Assembly (NCBI GenBank): GCA_026392825.1
Contig: JAPLBF010000021.1
Span: 9,458-53,444, forward strand
Origin: Actinomycetota bacterium
Lineage (GTDB): Bacteria; Actinomycetota; Actinomycetes; Nanopelagicales; Nanopelagicaceae
Direction of reading: 5' to 3'
Length of the DNA stretch: 43,987 nt
In this document: positions 8,519-17,237 of the stretch, piece by piece
Position numbering within the stretch: the first letter of the stretch is position 1
How the letters are laid out: each line of letters begins with the position of its first letter
The notes under the pieces: generated by a model
Databases searched by the model: none
Told to the model about the DNA's origin: nothing
The model's input: the letters and a program-made list of their open reading frames with translations, nothing else
Position numbers and translations under genes: made by a program

Positions 8519-9631
8519 GTGAAATCACTTGCCGCACTTCTTCGCCAAAGTGGTGAACCGCTTCCTTATGCAACCACGCGGCCACTTGAAATTGTCGAAG
8601 TTGATCTAGCACCACCTGGTGCTGGGGAAGTGCTCGTCAAGATTGAATCGGCGGGAATATGTCATTCCGATCTCTCAGTTGTTAATGGCACACGTCCGCG
8701 TCCGCTACCACTCGTTGCCGGACATGAATCGGCAGGTGTTGTCGTTGAAGTAGGTGCTGGTGTTAAGGGTCTAAAAGTTGGCGATCACGTAACAAGCGTC
8801 TTTCTTCCTAGCTGTGGCAAATGCGCTGAATGCACAACAGGTACGCCAGCGTTTTGTTCCGTAGGCGCATCATCAAATGCTCGCGGTGAAATGATCGGTG
8901 GGGGATCACGAATCTCTTTCTCCGGCCAATCTGTTAGCCACTACAACGGAGTCTCTTGCTACAGCCAATACGCAGTTCTGGATGAACGTTCGCTGATAAA
9001 ACTTCCCGAAGACATTCCATTTGATATCGCAGCGCTCTTTGGTTGCGCGCTACTTACAGGCATTGGTGCAGTGCGAAATTCGGCTCACGCAAAACCCGGG
9101 CAATCACTTGGCGTATGGGGCCTTGGCGGCGTTGGCCTTTCAGCGCTAATTGGTGCAGTTATTTCCAAGGCATCACCAATTTTTGCAATCGATCCAGTTG
9201 CATCAAAGCGCAAACTTGCCCTAGAACTCGGCGCAGATATTGCTTTGGATCCAAGTGAAATTCTGCGTGATCACCTTCCCGCTGGCGTTTTAGTTGCGAT
9301 TGAATGCGCCGGAAGAGCAGATACTTTAAAAGCTGCCTATGAAGCAACCAGTCGTGGTGGAACAACAGTTACAGTTGGACTTCCACCGGCATCAGAGATG
9401 TTTTCAATTTCCGCGCTCTCTCTAGTCTCAGATGTAAAAACGATTCGCGGTTCATATCTCGGTTCGGCAAATCCACGTGTTGATATCCCAGAGTTCGTAG
9501 ATTTCTGGCGAGCCGGCAAACTTCCAGTAGAGAAGTTACTGACGTCAGTTAGTCCAATGGCTCAAGTAAATGAAGCCATGGATGCACTACAAAGCGCCCA
9601 AGTAGTCAGGCAAGTAATTCATCCGCATTAA
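8519..9631 (+). CDS. Zinc-dependent alcohol dehydrogenase (class III-like MDR family)
   Basis: The 370-aa medium-chain dehydrogenase has the catalytic zinc ligands Cys48 (ICHSDL) and His69-Glu70 (GHESAG). The structural zinc set is Cys99, Cys102, Cys105 and Cys113. A Rossmann motif GVWGLGGVGLSA follows. It should oxidise a primary alcohol or reduce an aldehyde with NAD. The GTG start at 8519 has GAGG upstream at 8505. It lies 29 bases after aceB, so it is probably in the same operon. Feeding an alcohol such as ethanol toward acetyl-CoA for the glyoxylate shunt would make sense, but the substrate is inferred from position only. The 37 bases after the stop show no convincing terminator. Confidence 0.85.
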   Translation: MKSLAALLRQSGEPLPYATTRPLEIVEVDLAPPGAGEVLVKIESAGICHSDLSVVNGTRPRPLPLVAGHESAGVVVEVGAGVKGLKVGDHVTSVFLPSCGKCAECTTGTPAFCSVGASSNARGEMIGGGSRISFSGQSVSHYNGVSCYSQYAVLDERSLIKLPEDIPFDIAALFGCALLTGIGAVRNSAHAKPGQSLGVWGLGGVGLSALIGAVISKASPIFAIDPVASKRKLALELGADIALDPSEILRDHLPAGVLVAIECAGRADTLKAAYEATSRGGTTVTVGLPPASEMFSISALSLVSDVKTIRGSYLGSANPRVDIPEFVDFWRAGKLPVEKLLTSVSPMAQVNEAMDALQSAQVVRQVIHPH

Positions 9632-9668
9632 ATCGGAGCGACTGAAATAAATTGAGTCAAGATTTAAG

Positions 9669-9741
9669 TGGGTTGTGAGGGACTCGAACCCCCGACCCAG
9701 GCATTAAGAGTGCCTTGCTCTACCAACTGAGCTAACAACCC
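9669..9741 (-). tRNA. tRNA-Lys (anticodon CTT)
   Basis: The 73-nt cloverleaf has a perfect acceptor stem (GGGTTGT with ACAACCC) and discriminator A. The anticodon stem AGGCA/TGCCT encloses the loop CTCTTAA, and the T-arm contains TTCGAGT. The anticodon CTT reads AAG. The CCA end is not encoded. A possible -10 box TAGGGT lies at 9775-9780 on the minus strand, and the short pre-tRNA leader is almost wholly a palindrome. Confidence 0.95.
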
Positions 9742-9766
9742 ATTCAAACGTTCGAATGTTTGAATG
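9741..9766 (-). repeat. Palindromic 5' leader of tRNA-Lys
   Basis: CATTCAAAC at 9741-9749 and GTTTGAATG at 9758-9766 are perfect 9-base inverted arms separated by GTTCGAAT. The palindrome abuts the tRNA 5' end. It would occupy nearly the whole leader if transcription starts about seven bases after TAGGGT (9775-9780). It may be a processing hairpin for RNase P or a protein-binding operator. Its function is unknown. Confidence 0.5.
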
Positions 9767-9830
9767 CAGAGCAGACCCTATCAGGACATCGCGTCTTGTC
9801 TAACACGCGCCGTAAGGCGAAGATGGTGAC

Positions 9831-10487
9831 ATGAGTCGCTGGCAGATACGTATTTCGGTGCTCTTAGTTTTAGGCGTAGCGATGGGTCAAGCACCACTTG
9901 AGGCTTCCACAAAGACTGCGGTGGCGGTATTGGAAACACTCGCGGTGAAAGGTAGAGCGCCAAAGACAGGATACGAGAGATCGCAATTTGGTCCGACGTG
10001 GTCTGATGTTGATCGCAATGGATGCGATACCCGAAACGATGTTTTGTATCGAGACTTAACGTCCAAAACTTTTAAATCTGGAACGCAAAATTGTGTGGTC
10101 CTGACTGGAGTCCTGATCGACCCATATTCGGGGGAAAAGATCTCATTTGTTCGTGGAGTTGATTCGAGTATGGATGTGCAGATTGATCACGTGGTTGCCT
10201 TATCGAATGCGTGGCAGACCGGGGCTTTCAAATTAACTTATGACAAGAGACTGGCCTTTGCCAATGATCCAATGAATTTGCTGGCGGTTAAGGGGCGTTT
10301 GAATTCGCAGAAGGGCGATGGTGATGCCGCAACTTGGCTGCCGCCTCGTAAAGATTTTCGGTGTGCTTATGTAGCACAGCAGATTGTGGTGAAAGCAAAA
10401 TATAAATTGTGGGTTACTCCGGCCGAGAAAGCAGCAATGCTTGCTTTACTTGCCAAATGTCCAGGATTTAAAGCGCCAACAAGTTAA
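9831..10487 (+). CDS. Secreted HNH/DUF1524-type nuclease
   Basis: The 218-aa protein begins with a signal-peptide-like segment (basic start, hydrophobic residues about 8-22, then EAS). It continues with the exported HNH nuclease pattern common in actinobacteria: DVDRNGCDTRNDVL, then QIDHVVALSNAW bearing the catalytic His. N-rich MNLLAVKGRLNSQKGDGD and WLPP follow. It probably degrades extracellular DNA. The start is supported by the signal peptide, and an AAGATGG stretch precedes it. A small CGCC-GTAA-GGCG hairpin sits at 9808-9819 in the leader. The gene converges on ppa with a 7-bp gap. Confidence 0.82.
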   Translation: MSRWQIRISVLLVLGVAMGQAPLEASTKTAVAVLETLAVKGRAPKTGYERSQFGPTWSDVDRNGCDTRNDVLYRDLTSKTFKSGTQNCVVLTGVLIDPYSGEKISFVRGVDSSMDVQIDHVVALSNAWQTGAFKLTYDKRLAFANDPMNLLAVKGRLNSQKGDGDAATWLPPRKDFRCAYVAQQIVVKAKYKLWVTPAEKAAMLALLAKCPGFKAPTS

Positions 10488-10494
10488 TTCTTGA

Positions 10495-10980
10495 TTAGTG
10501 GCTTCCCTTATAGCGCTTATATGAAGCGTTGATTTCTAACTCCGCCTCATCGTGCCCAACCCATTCGCCGCCTTGAACTGATTTGCCGGGTTCAAGCGTT
10601 TTATAAACTTCAAAAAAGTGCTTAATTTCAGAGAGTTCAAAGGCGGGAACATCACTGAGGTCTTGCAGATATGACTTGCGAACGTCACCTGCTGCTACAC
10701 ATAGCAATTTGTCATCTCCGCCTGCTTCATCTGTCATATTCAACATTCCAATAACACGGCAAGAAACAACGCATCCTGGGAAAGTTGGCTCATCAAGCAT
10801 TACTAATGCATCTAGCGGGTCGCCATCTTGTGAAAGCGTGTTCTTTACATAGCCATAGTCATATGGATAACGAGTTGAAGTGAATAACATTCGATCTAAT
10901 CGAATTTCACCGGTTACGTGGTCGACTTCGTACTTGTTTCGAGATCCCGCTGGGATTTCAATGATTACGTCGAAGATCAT
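10495..10980 (-). CDS. ppa: Inorganic pyrophosphatase (family I)
   Basis: This soluble enzyme hydrolyses pyrophosphate and so pulls biosynthetic reactions forward. The metal-binding signature DGDPLD spans residues 52-57. The substrate-site residues in NKYEVD and YPYDYGYV are present. The 161 aa length matches actinobacterial family I enzymes. The final HDEAELEI and YKRYK segments are normal. It lies downstream of tRNA-His on the same strand, with GAGAGCGG before the ATG. Confidence 0.97.
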   Translation of the reverse strand: MIFDVIIEIPAGSRNKYEVDHVTGEIRLDRMLFTSTRYPYDYGYVKNTLSQDGDPLDALVMLDEPTFPGCVVSCRVIGMLNMTDEAGGDDKLLCVAAGDVRKSYLQDLSDVPAFELSEIKHFFEVYKTLEPGKSVQGGEWVGHDEAELEINASYKRYKGSH

Positions 10981-11020
10981 AATTACCGCTCTCGTTTAGA
11001 AAAATAAAAATAGAAAAACT

Positions 11021-11097
11021 TGGGGTGAGCGACGGGGCTCGAACCCGCGACATCTCGGACCACAACCGAGTGCTCTACCAGCTGAGCTACGCCCACC
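11021..11097 (-). tRNA. tRNA-His (anticodon GTG), CCA encoded
   Basis: The acceptor stem GTGGGCG pairs with CGCTCAC. An extra G at position -1 (11097) faces discriminator C (11024), the hallmark of tRNA-His. The anticodon stem CTCGG/CCGAG encloses TTGTGGT with anticodon GTG. The T-arm holds TTCGAGC. CCA is encoded at 11021-11023. Confidence 0.95.
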
Positions 11098-11136
11098 ATG
11101 TGCTGATTGAAGTCATATCTTACCTGTTATCCAGAC

Positions 11137-11703
11137 TTACTCGTTCCCTGTAACGCTCGGGATGAAGAGCGTTGTGCGGTAATACGCCAGTTCTGCGATC
11201 GAATCTTGGATATCGCCCAAGGCGCGATGGTTGCCGGTCTTGGCGGGGGCGGCGAAATAAAGTTTGGGATACCAGCGCCTTGCCAACTCTTTAACGGATG
11301 AAACATCAACGGTTCGGTAATGCAAGTACTCACTAAGGCGCGGCATATCTCGGGCGATAAAATTGCGATCAACGCTAACTGAATTTCCAGCCAGTGGTGA
11401 TTTACCAGCAACCGTTCCCGTTGATTCAAGGTAAGCCAATATTGCATCTTCGGCTTGGCTGGTAGTCATTCCATTTGGAATTTCAGTAATCAGACCAGAT
11501 GTGGTGTGCATCTGCGTTACATATTCATTCATCCCGGCCAATTTTTCGGAACTGGTGCGGATGACAACATCAACACCTTCGCCAATCACATTTAGATCTG
11601 AGTCGGTTACAAGGACGGCAATTTCGACCAAGGCGTCATTGACCACGTCGAGGCCGGTCATCTCGCAGTCGATCCAGATCAGGTGGGGCAGGGGTGTAGT
11701 CAT
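11137..11703 (-). CDS. orn: Oligoribonuclease (DEDDh 3'-5' exoribonuclease)
   Basis: The enzyme degrades 2-5-nt RNA fragments, and pGpG, to mononucleotides. This is the last step of RNA turnover. The DEDDh residues are visible: D12 and E14 in IWIDCEMTG, the Asp of SVDRNFIARDMP, and the His/Asp of NHRALGDIQDSI. The length of 188 aa is near that of other actinobacterial Orn. It lies between tRNA-Arg and tRNA-His on the same strand and may share their transcript, because only one base separates its ATG from the tRNA-Arg 3' end. Confidence 0.96.
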   Translation of the reverse strand: MTTPLPHLIWIDCEMTGLDVVNDALVEIAVLVTDSDLNVIGEGVDVVIRTSSEKLAGMNEYVTQMHTTSGLITEIPNGMTTSQAEDAILAYLESTGTVAGKSPLAGNSVSVDRNFIARDMPRLSEYLHYRTVDVSSVKELARRWYPKLYFAAPAKTGNHRALGDIQDSIAELAYYRTTLFIPSVTGNE

Positions 11704-11704
11704 G

Positions 11705-11778
11705 TGCGCCTGGCAGGAATCGAACCTGCGACAACTCGCTTAGAAGGCGAGTGCTCTATCCGACTGAGCTACAGGCGC
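11705..11778 (-). tRNA. tRNA-Arg (anticodon TCT)
   Basis: The acceptor stem GCGCCTG pairs with CAGGCGC, followed by discriminator A. The anticodon stem CTCGC/GCGAG encloses CTTCTAA with anticodon TCT, reading AGA. The T-arm has TTCGATT. CCA is not encoded. A possible -10 box TACAAT lies at 11798-11803 on the minus strand. Confidence 0.95.
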
Positions 11779-11797
11779 CTGCAGAGGTCGATAGTTA

Positions 11798-11823
11798 ATT
11801 GTACCGACACGAGCCACTAAGGT
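11798..11823. promoter_or_regulatory. Divergent promoters for tRNA-Arg (minus) and ettA (plus)
   Basis: On the minus strand TACAAT (11798-11803) stands 19 bases before the tRNA-Arg 5' end. On the plus strand TAAGGT (11818-11823) is followed by exactly seven bases and then the ettA ATG at 11831. This fits a leaderless transcript starting at the A of ATG. No ribosome binding site precedes ettA, which agrees. The -35 elements are not clear. Confidence 0.45.
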
Positions 11824-11830
11824 TTTGCCC

Positions 11831-13498
11831 ATGGCTGAATTCATTTACACGATGAAGAAGACGCGCAAAGCGCACGGTGACAAGGTAATTCTCGATGATG
11901 TGACCCTGATGTTTTTGCCAGGGGCAAAGATCGGCGTAGTCGGACCTAACGGCGCCGGTAAATCCACAGTTCTTCAGATCATGGCTGGACTGCAACAACC
12001 ATCAAATGGTGAGGCGTACCTAACTCCGGGATACACCGTTGGCATTTTGCTACAAGAGCCCCATCTAAATGAAGAGAAGAACGTTATTGATAACGTAAAA
12101 GAAGGTGTTGCCGAAACTGTTGCAATGCTCGATCGCTTTAATGCAATCAGCGATGAGATGTCCCAACCTGATGCAGATTACGACAAGTTACTTGCCGAAA
12201 TGGGAACGCTGCAAGAACAGCTTGATCATCGCAACGCTTGGGAACTCGACTCACTTTTGGAACAAGCGATGGATGCGCTTCGTTGCCCACCGCCTGATGC
12301 TGATGTAAAGGTTTTATCTGGCGGAGAAAAGCGTCGCGTCGCTCTATGTAAGTTGCTCTTAGAAGCCCCTGATCTCTTGCTCCTCGATGAACCAACCAAC
12401 CACTTGGATGCCGAATCTGTGCTTTGGCTAGAACAACATTTAAATAAATATCCTGGCGCAGTCGTTGCGATCACGCACGATCGTTACTTCTTGGACAACG
12501 TTGCGCAATGGATTCTCGAACTCGATCGCGGTCGCGCGTATCCATACGAAGGTAATTACTCAACCTACTTGGAAACAAAAGCAACTCGTTTAAAGATCGA
12601 AGGACAGAAAGATGCCAAGCGCGCTAAACGCTTAACCGAAGAACTTGAATGGGTTCGCCAAAATGCAAAGGGTCGCCAAGTTAAATCTAAGGCGCGTCTG
12701 GCTCGTTATGAAGAAATGGCGGCCGAAGCAGACAAGATGCGTAAGTTGGACTTTGATGAAATTCAAATTCCACCTGGACCGCGTTTAGGAAACATTGTTG
12801 TTGAGGTTGATCATCTGACTAAAGGCTTTGGTGATCGAGTTCTTATTGACGATCTCTCATTTACCTTGCCCCGCAACGGAATCGTGGGAGTTATCGGCCC
12901 TAACGGTGCCGGTAAAACAACTCTCTTTAAAACAATTCTTGGAATGGAAAAGCCGGACTCAGGCAATGTGAAGATAGGTGAAACAGTAAAGATTGCCTAC
13001 GTTGATCAGTCACGTGGAGGAATCGATCCAAATAAATCTCTTTGGGAAGTTGTCTCCGACGGTTTGGACTTTATAAAAGTTGGCCAAGTGGAAATGCCAT
13101 CACGCGCATATGTTTCTGCATTCGGCTTTAAAGGTCCCGATCAACAGAAGAAAGCCGGCGTACTGTCCGGTGGTGAAAGAAACCGTTTGAATTTGGCGCT
13201 AACTTTAAAGTTGGGCGGAAATTTACTTCTGCTCGATGAGCCAACGAACGACCTTGATGTGGAAACACTCGGTTCTCTTGAAAATGCGCTTCTGGAATTT
13301 CCTGGGTGTGCGGTGGTTATCTCGCACGATCGTTGGTTCCTGGACCGAGTTGCAACACATATCTTGGCCTACGAAGGTGAATCTAATTGGTTCTGGTTTG
13401 AAGGAAACTTCGAATCCTATGAAGAGAATAAAATATCCCGACTGGGCGCGGATGCTGCAAGACCTCATCGCGCCACTTACAGAAAGCTCACTCGATAA
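11831..13498 (+). CDS. ettA: Energy-dependent translational throttle protein EttA (ABC-F ATPase)
   Basis: EttA is a soluble ABC-F ATPase that binds the ribosomal E site and gates the first elongation steps according to the ATP/ADP ratio. The protein begins [18 protein letters not shown], nearly the canonical EttA start. It has two nucleotide-binding domains, with Walker A motifs GPNGAGKST (38-46) and a second GPNGAGKTT. The signatures are [12 protein letters not shown] and [12 protein letters not shown]. The linker is charged and lies after [13 protein letters not shown] chose the ATG at 11831 over an in-frame TTG at 11825, giving 555 aa. The stop shares one base with the next start. Confidence 0.96.
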   Translation: MAEFIYTMKKTRKAHGDKVILDDVTLMFLPGAKIGVVGPNGAGKSTVLQIMAGLQQPSNGEAYLTPGYTVGILLQEPHLNEEKNVIDNVKEGVAETVAMLDRFNAISDEMSQPDADYDKLLAEMGTLQEQLDHRNAWELDSLLEQAMDALRCPPPDADVKVLSGGEKRRVALCKLLLEAPDLLLLDEPTNHLDAESVLWLEQHLNKYPGAVVAITHDRYFLDNVAQWILELDRGRAYPYEGNYSTYLETKATRLKIEGQKDAKRAKRLTEELEWVRQNAKGRQVKSKARLARYEEMAAEADKMRKLDFDEIQIPPGPRLGNIVVEVDHLTKGFGDRVLIDDLSFTLPRNGIVGVIGPNGAGKTTLFKTILGMEKPDSGNVKIGETVKIAYVDQSRGGIDPNKSLWEVVSDGLDFIKVGQVEMPSRAYVSAFGFKGPDQQKKAGVLSGGERNRLNLALTLKLGGNLLLLDEPTNDLDVETLGSLENALLEFPGCAVVISHDRWFLDRVATHILAYEGESNWFWFEGNFESYEENKISRLGADAARPHRATYRKLTR

Positions 13499-13905
13499 TG
13501 AAATATGTAAATAAGCAATTCGTTCGCTGGGATGACCTGGATGCAATGACCCACGTCAATAATGCGAAGTATCTGACCTTCGCGCAAGAGGCACGCTTCG
13601 TCTGGTCTACAGCGGTATTTACATCTGCAATGAACGCGTCAACCCTTATCGAAATGGTTGTGGCGCGCGCAGAAGTTGATTTCATTGAGCCGATTTACGA
13701 AGGCGGAAGATTCGTCGATGTTGAGATTTCAGTAGAAAAGATCGGCACCTCATCTTTCGTTGTTCTGTACACAATCGGCGACGAAGGAAAAGTTTTTGCC
13801 AAGGTGAAGACTGTGCAAGTTGCAATCTCGCTTGAGACAAAGAAGTCTCGCCCTCTGACCGAAAAGGAACGAGAATTCCTTTCCAAGTACCTGGAGACTA
13901 ATTAA
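13498..13905 (+). CDS. Acyl-CoA thioesterase (hotdog fold, 4HBT/YbgC-like)
   Basis: The 135-aa cytoplasmic hotdog protein should hydrolyse an acyl-CoA thioester. The family motif is visible near the N terminus (RWDDLDAMTHVNNAKYLTF) with the Asp and HVNN residues of the YbgC/FadM group. The start overlaps the ettA stop by one base (TAATG), and the next gene begins directly after its TAA, so it is embedded in a coupled operon. The substrate cannot be told. The neighbouring genes do not form an obvious fatty-acid pathway. Confidence 0.85.
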   Translation: MKYVNKQFVRWDDLDAMTHVNNAKYLTFAQEARFVWSTAVFTSAMNASTLIEMVVARAEVDFIEPIYEGGRFVDVEISVEKIGTSSFVVLYTIGDEGKVFAKVKTVQVAISLETKKSRPLTEKEREFLSKYLETN

Positions 13906-15585
13906 TTGAGCCACGTTCTCGCTTCACGTAAAGAGCGCCCTTGGTGGCGCGATGCCGTTACTTATCAGATCTACATCCGCTCGTTTGCTGATGCAAATGG
14001 TGATGGCATCGGAGATGTCGAAGGAATTCGCTCACGACTTCCATACTTAAAGGAACTCGGCGTAGATGCAATCTGGATAACACCTTGGTATCCATCACCA
14101 CAGAATGACCATGGCTACGATGTTTCAGATTACATGGATATCGAACCGCAATATGGAACTTTGGCAGATGCTGAGAAGTTAATTAAGGAAACGCACGATC
14201 ACGGAATTAAATTTATTGTCGATATCGTCCCTAACCACACAAGTGATCAACATAAATGGTTCCAAGCTGCGTTAAAAGCGGCGCCAGGATCACCAGAACG
14301 TGATCGATTTATGTTCCGCGATGGTAAAGGCCCTAACGGAGATTTACCACCAAATAACTGGGAAGCAGTTTTCGGCGGATGTGCATGGGAACGAGTCATT
14401 GAAGCTGATGGCAAACCGGGGCAGTGGTACTTGCACCTATTCGCAATTGAACAGCCAGATTTAAATTGGGAGAACCCTGAAGTTCGCTCGCACTTAGAAG
14501 ATGTTTTAAAGTTCTGGCTCGATCGTGGCGTTGATGGCTTCCGTATTGATGTTGCGCACGGAATGGTCAAATATCCTGGTTTGCCAGATATTCCAGAAGT
14601 AAATACAACTTCAGAAATGTTAGCTCCGCACGAGCGTCCATTTTGGGATCAAGAAGGCGTGCACGAGATTTATCGTTCGTGGCGCAAAATTCTTGATTCA
14701 TATCCTGGGGAACGTATGGCAGTTGCCGAAGCATGGGTAAGTCCTGCTGCGCGCATTGCGCGTTACGTACGTGCAGATGAATTACAGAACTCTTTTAACT
14801 TTGAAATGCTGACTACTTTATGGAACGCCGATGAGATTCGGGTCAAGATAGATAACTCAATGGCCGCACTCGTCGAAGTCGGTGCACCACCATCGTGGGT
14901 ATTTAATAACCACGATGTTGTTCGATCTATAGATCGCTTAGATCTGGGCTTAACAAATAACGGTGAATCAACGTTCACGCGTCAAGGAGATCCCGCGAAA
15001 TTCAATATTGCGCGCGGAACCTTGCGTGCCAAGAGCGCGACCTTAATGACGCTGGCACTTCCTGGTGGAACTTATTTGTATCAAGGTGAAGAACTTGGGC
15101 TTCCTGAAGTTCGCGATCTTCCTGAAGATCGATTAACAGATCCACGTTGGAAGATGAGTGGTTATAAAGATCGCGGTCGCGATGGTTGTCGTGTTCCTCT
15201 TCCTTGGAAGAGTGAGCCAACAGGTGGGTTCGGGTTCTCAACAAATGATTTGTTGGAACTAGATCAGGCTTGGTTGCCGATGAGTCCTTGGATGGGAAAT
15301 TTCTCCGCCGAATCACAAGCTGGCATTGCTGGATCAACTTTAACTATGTATCGCGAAGCTTTAGCGCTGCGTAAATTAGAAGAAGGCTTAGGTGATGGTC
15401 CGATGACTTGGATCGAAGCCGGAAAAGATGTCGTTGCATTTTCACGTCCAGGTAATTTCGCTTGCTACATTAACTTTGGTGCGGCAATTGAGATTCCCGC
15501 AGGCGCAACCGTCTTGATTTCTAGCGGCCCACTCGAGGTCAATTCCATTCCAACAGATACTGCTGTTTGGTTGCGCTTGGCTTAA
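13906..15585 (+). CDS. GH13 alpha-glucosidase / oligo-1,6-glucosidase-like enzyme
   Basis: The 559-aa glycoside hydrolase of family 13 is predicted to release glucose from alpha-glucosides. The catalytic triad is present: nucleophile D215 (DGFRIDVAHG), acid/base E275 (VAEAWV) and D337 (FNNHDVVR). The early motifs YQIYIRSFADANGDGIGD and DIVPNHTSDQH are typical of the alpha-glucosidase and trehalulose/oligoglucosidase group. No signal peptide is seen, so it acts on imported sugars. The start is TTG, directly after the upstream stop, with no in-frame ATG nearby. Trehalose or maltose hydrolysis are alternatives within the family. Confidence 0.9.
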   Translation: MSHVLASRKERPWWRDAVTYQIYIRSFADANGDGIGDVEGIRSRLPYLKELGVDAIWITPWYPSPQNDHGYDVSDYMDIEPQYGTLADAEKLIKETHDHGIKFIVDIVPNHTSDQHKWFQAALKAAPGSPERDRFMFRDGKGPNGDLPPNNWEAVFGGCAWERVIEADGKPGQWYLHLFAIEQPDLNWENPEVRSHLEDVLKFWLDRGVDGFRIDVAHGMVKYPGLPDIPEVNTTSEMLAPHERPFWDQEGVHEIYRSWRKILDSYPGERMAVAEAWVSPAARIARYVRADELQNSFNFEMLTTLWNADEIRVKIDNSMAALVEVGAPPSWVFNNHDVVRSIDRLDLGLTNNGESTFTRQGDPAKFNIARGTLRAKSATLMTLALPGGTYLYQGEELGLPEVRDLPEDRLTDPRWKMSGYKDRGRDGCRVPLPWKSEPTGGFGFSTNDLLELDQAWLPMSPWMGNFSAESQAGIAGSTLTMYREALALRKLEEGLGDGPMTWIEAGKDVVAFSRPGNFACYINFGAAIEIPAGATVLISSGPLEVNSIPTDTAVWLRLA

Positions 15586-16854
15586 ATGATTTCAAATCCG
15601 CGCAAGATACATCCGGGTTGGATCGCAGTTGCGGTTACTTTTGTAACTTTGATGGCGACCGCGGGTTTTCGATCGGCTCCATCAGTACTAATCGTTCCGC
15701 TGGAAGATGCCTTTGGTTGGTCACGCTCTGATATTTCCTTAGCTGTTGCAATAAATGTTCTTCTCTTTGGTCTGGTTTCTCCATTTGCAGCAGCATTGAT
15801 GGAGAAATTTGGTATTCGTAAAGTTGTGATGTCCGCGCTGACCACAGTCTCACTCGGCGCATTTCTAACAATCTTTATTCAAGCTCCTTGGCAGTTAATT
15901 GCGACTTGGGGAGTAATTGTTGGGGTTGGAACTGGCTCAATGGCTCTGGTATTTGCTGCAACGGTTGCCAATCGCTGGTTCGTTGCCAAGCGAGGATTAG
16001 TAACTGGAATACTGACTGCTGCTTCCGCTACGGGCCAGCTAATTTTCTTGCCAGGACTTTCTCATTTAGCCCAAACCTATGGATGGAAAAGTGTTTCACT
16101 CACCGTTGCATCATTTGCAATGCTTGTTGTGCCATTTGTTTTCTTCTTCCTTAGGGACAAACCTGCCGATCTTGGAATATTGCCTTACGGCGCTCCAGCA
16201 GATTGGCAGCCACCTGCAAAGAGCGAATTGAGCGCGGTCGCACTTGCGATTGATACGCTGAAGCAAAGCTCGAAGAGAAAAGATTTCTGGTATTTGTTTG
16301 GCTCATTCTTTGTCTGTGGACTCTCAACCAGCGGGCTAATCGGTACGCACTTTATTCCAGCAGCACACGATCACGGAATGCCAACAACTCTTGCTGCTTC
16401 GCTTCTTGCAATGGTTGGTGTCTTTGATGTTATCGGTACTGTATTCAGCGGATGGCTCACCGATCGTTATGATCCAAGAAAGTTACTCTTCTTCTATTTT
16501 GGCCTACGCGGACTCTCGCTGTTTCTATTGCCATCAATTCTCTTCAGCAGTATTCATCCGTCAACACTTGTCTTTGTAATTTTCTACGGACTTGACTGGG
16601 TAGCAACTGTGCCGCCAACGATCATGCTCTGTCGCGCGGTGCTTGGTCCGCAACGCGCTAGCGTTGTTTATGGCTGGGTATTTGTGGGACACCAAATAGG
16701 AGGAGCAGTAGCAGCATTTGGTGCGGCGCTCTTGCGTGTGCAGATAGGTGATTACGCGGTTGCTTTTTACATCAGCGGAGCGCTCTGCATCCTGACTTCC
16801 TACTTCGTTTTGCAGATTGCCAATGGCGCTGACGATAAAGTGTTGAGGAACTGA
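15586..16854 (+). CDS. MFS transporter (monocarboxylate/OFA-like)
   Basis: The 422-aa integral membrane protein has about twelve hydrophobic segments in two halves. It has the MFS features GFRSAPSVLIVPLEDAFGWS, NRWFVAKRGLVTGI and, in the central loop region, GWLTDRYDPRK. The pattern in which the first loop ends in GWSRSDIS and RGLVTGILTA follows resembles oxalate/formate and monocarboxylate transporters. The ATG directly follows the stop of the glucosidase gene, and the TGA shares one base with the globin start. The substrate is unknown, and a small organic acid is the best guess. Confidence 0.8.
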   Translation: MISNPRKIHPGWIAVAVTFVTLMATAGFRSAPSVLIVPLEDAFGWSRSDISLAVAINVLLFGLVSPFAAALMEKFGIRKVVMSALTTVSLGAFLTIFIQAPWQLIATWGVIVGVGTGSMALVFAATVANRWFVAKRGLVTGILTAASATGQLIFLPGLSHLAQTYGWKSVSLTVASFAMLVVPFVFFFLRDKPADLGILPYGAPADWQPPAKSELSAVALAIDTLKQSSKRKDFWYLFGSFFVCGLSTSGLIGTHFIPAAHDHGMPTTLAASLLAMVGVFDVIGTVFSGWLTDRYDPRKLLFFYFGLRGLSLFLLPSILFSSIHPSTLVFVIFYGLDWVATVPPTIMLCRAVLGPQRASVVYGWVFVGHQIGGAVAAFGAALLRVQIGDYAVAFYISGALCILTSYFVLQIANGADDKVLRN

Positions 16855-17237
16855 TGACTTTCTACGAGGAAGTCGGGGGAGAGCCTTTCTTCAATGATTT
16901 CGTTTCGCAGTTCTATGCGCGCGTTGCGACCGATCCAATTTTACGTCCGATGTATCCAGAGAAAGATATGCACGGGGCGGCGCTGCGATTAAAAATGTTC
17001 CTTGAACAATACTGGGGTGGACCAACCACTTACTCAGAAGAACGTGGTCACCCAAGATTGCGAATGAGACATGCTGGTTTCCATATTGATCTGGCAGCGC
17101 GTGATGCCTGGCTTGCCTGCGCAATCGGTGCTTTAGATGGAATGGAAATGACAGAGATTAATCGCAAGCAGTTGCGTGAGTACCTAGAAATGGCAGCACA
17201 CGGAATGGTTAACGCTTCTGAGAACCGTTCCCTATAA
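16854..17237 (+). CDS. glbO: Group II truncated haemoglobin (trHbO)
   Basis: The 127-aa haem protein closely follows the mycobacterial trHbO pattern. It has QYWGGPTTYSEERGHPRLRMRH with proximal His73, Tyr21 (B10), Tyr34 (CD1) and Trp86 (G8). These are the residues that form the oxygen-binding pocket. Group II globins bind oxygen tightly and are linked to oxygen or NO chemistry and to membrane-associated respiration. The start overlaps the MFS stop as TGATG. The last 29 bases overlap the 3' end of the convergent mscS-like gene, so the two transcripts are antisense to each other there. Confidence 0.94.
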   Translation: MTFYEEVGGEPFFNDFVSQFYARVATDPILRPMYPEKDMHGAALRLKMFLEQYWGGPTTYSEERGHPRLRMRHAGFHIDLAARDAWLACAIGALDGMEMTEINRKQLREYLEMAAHGMVNASENRSL

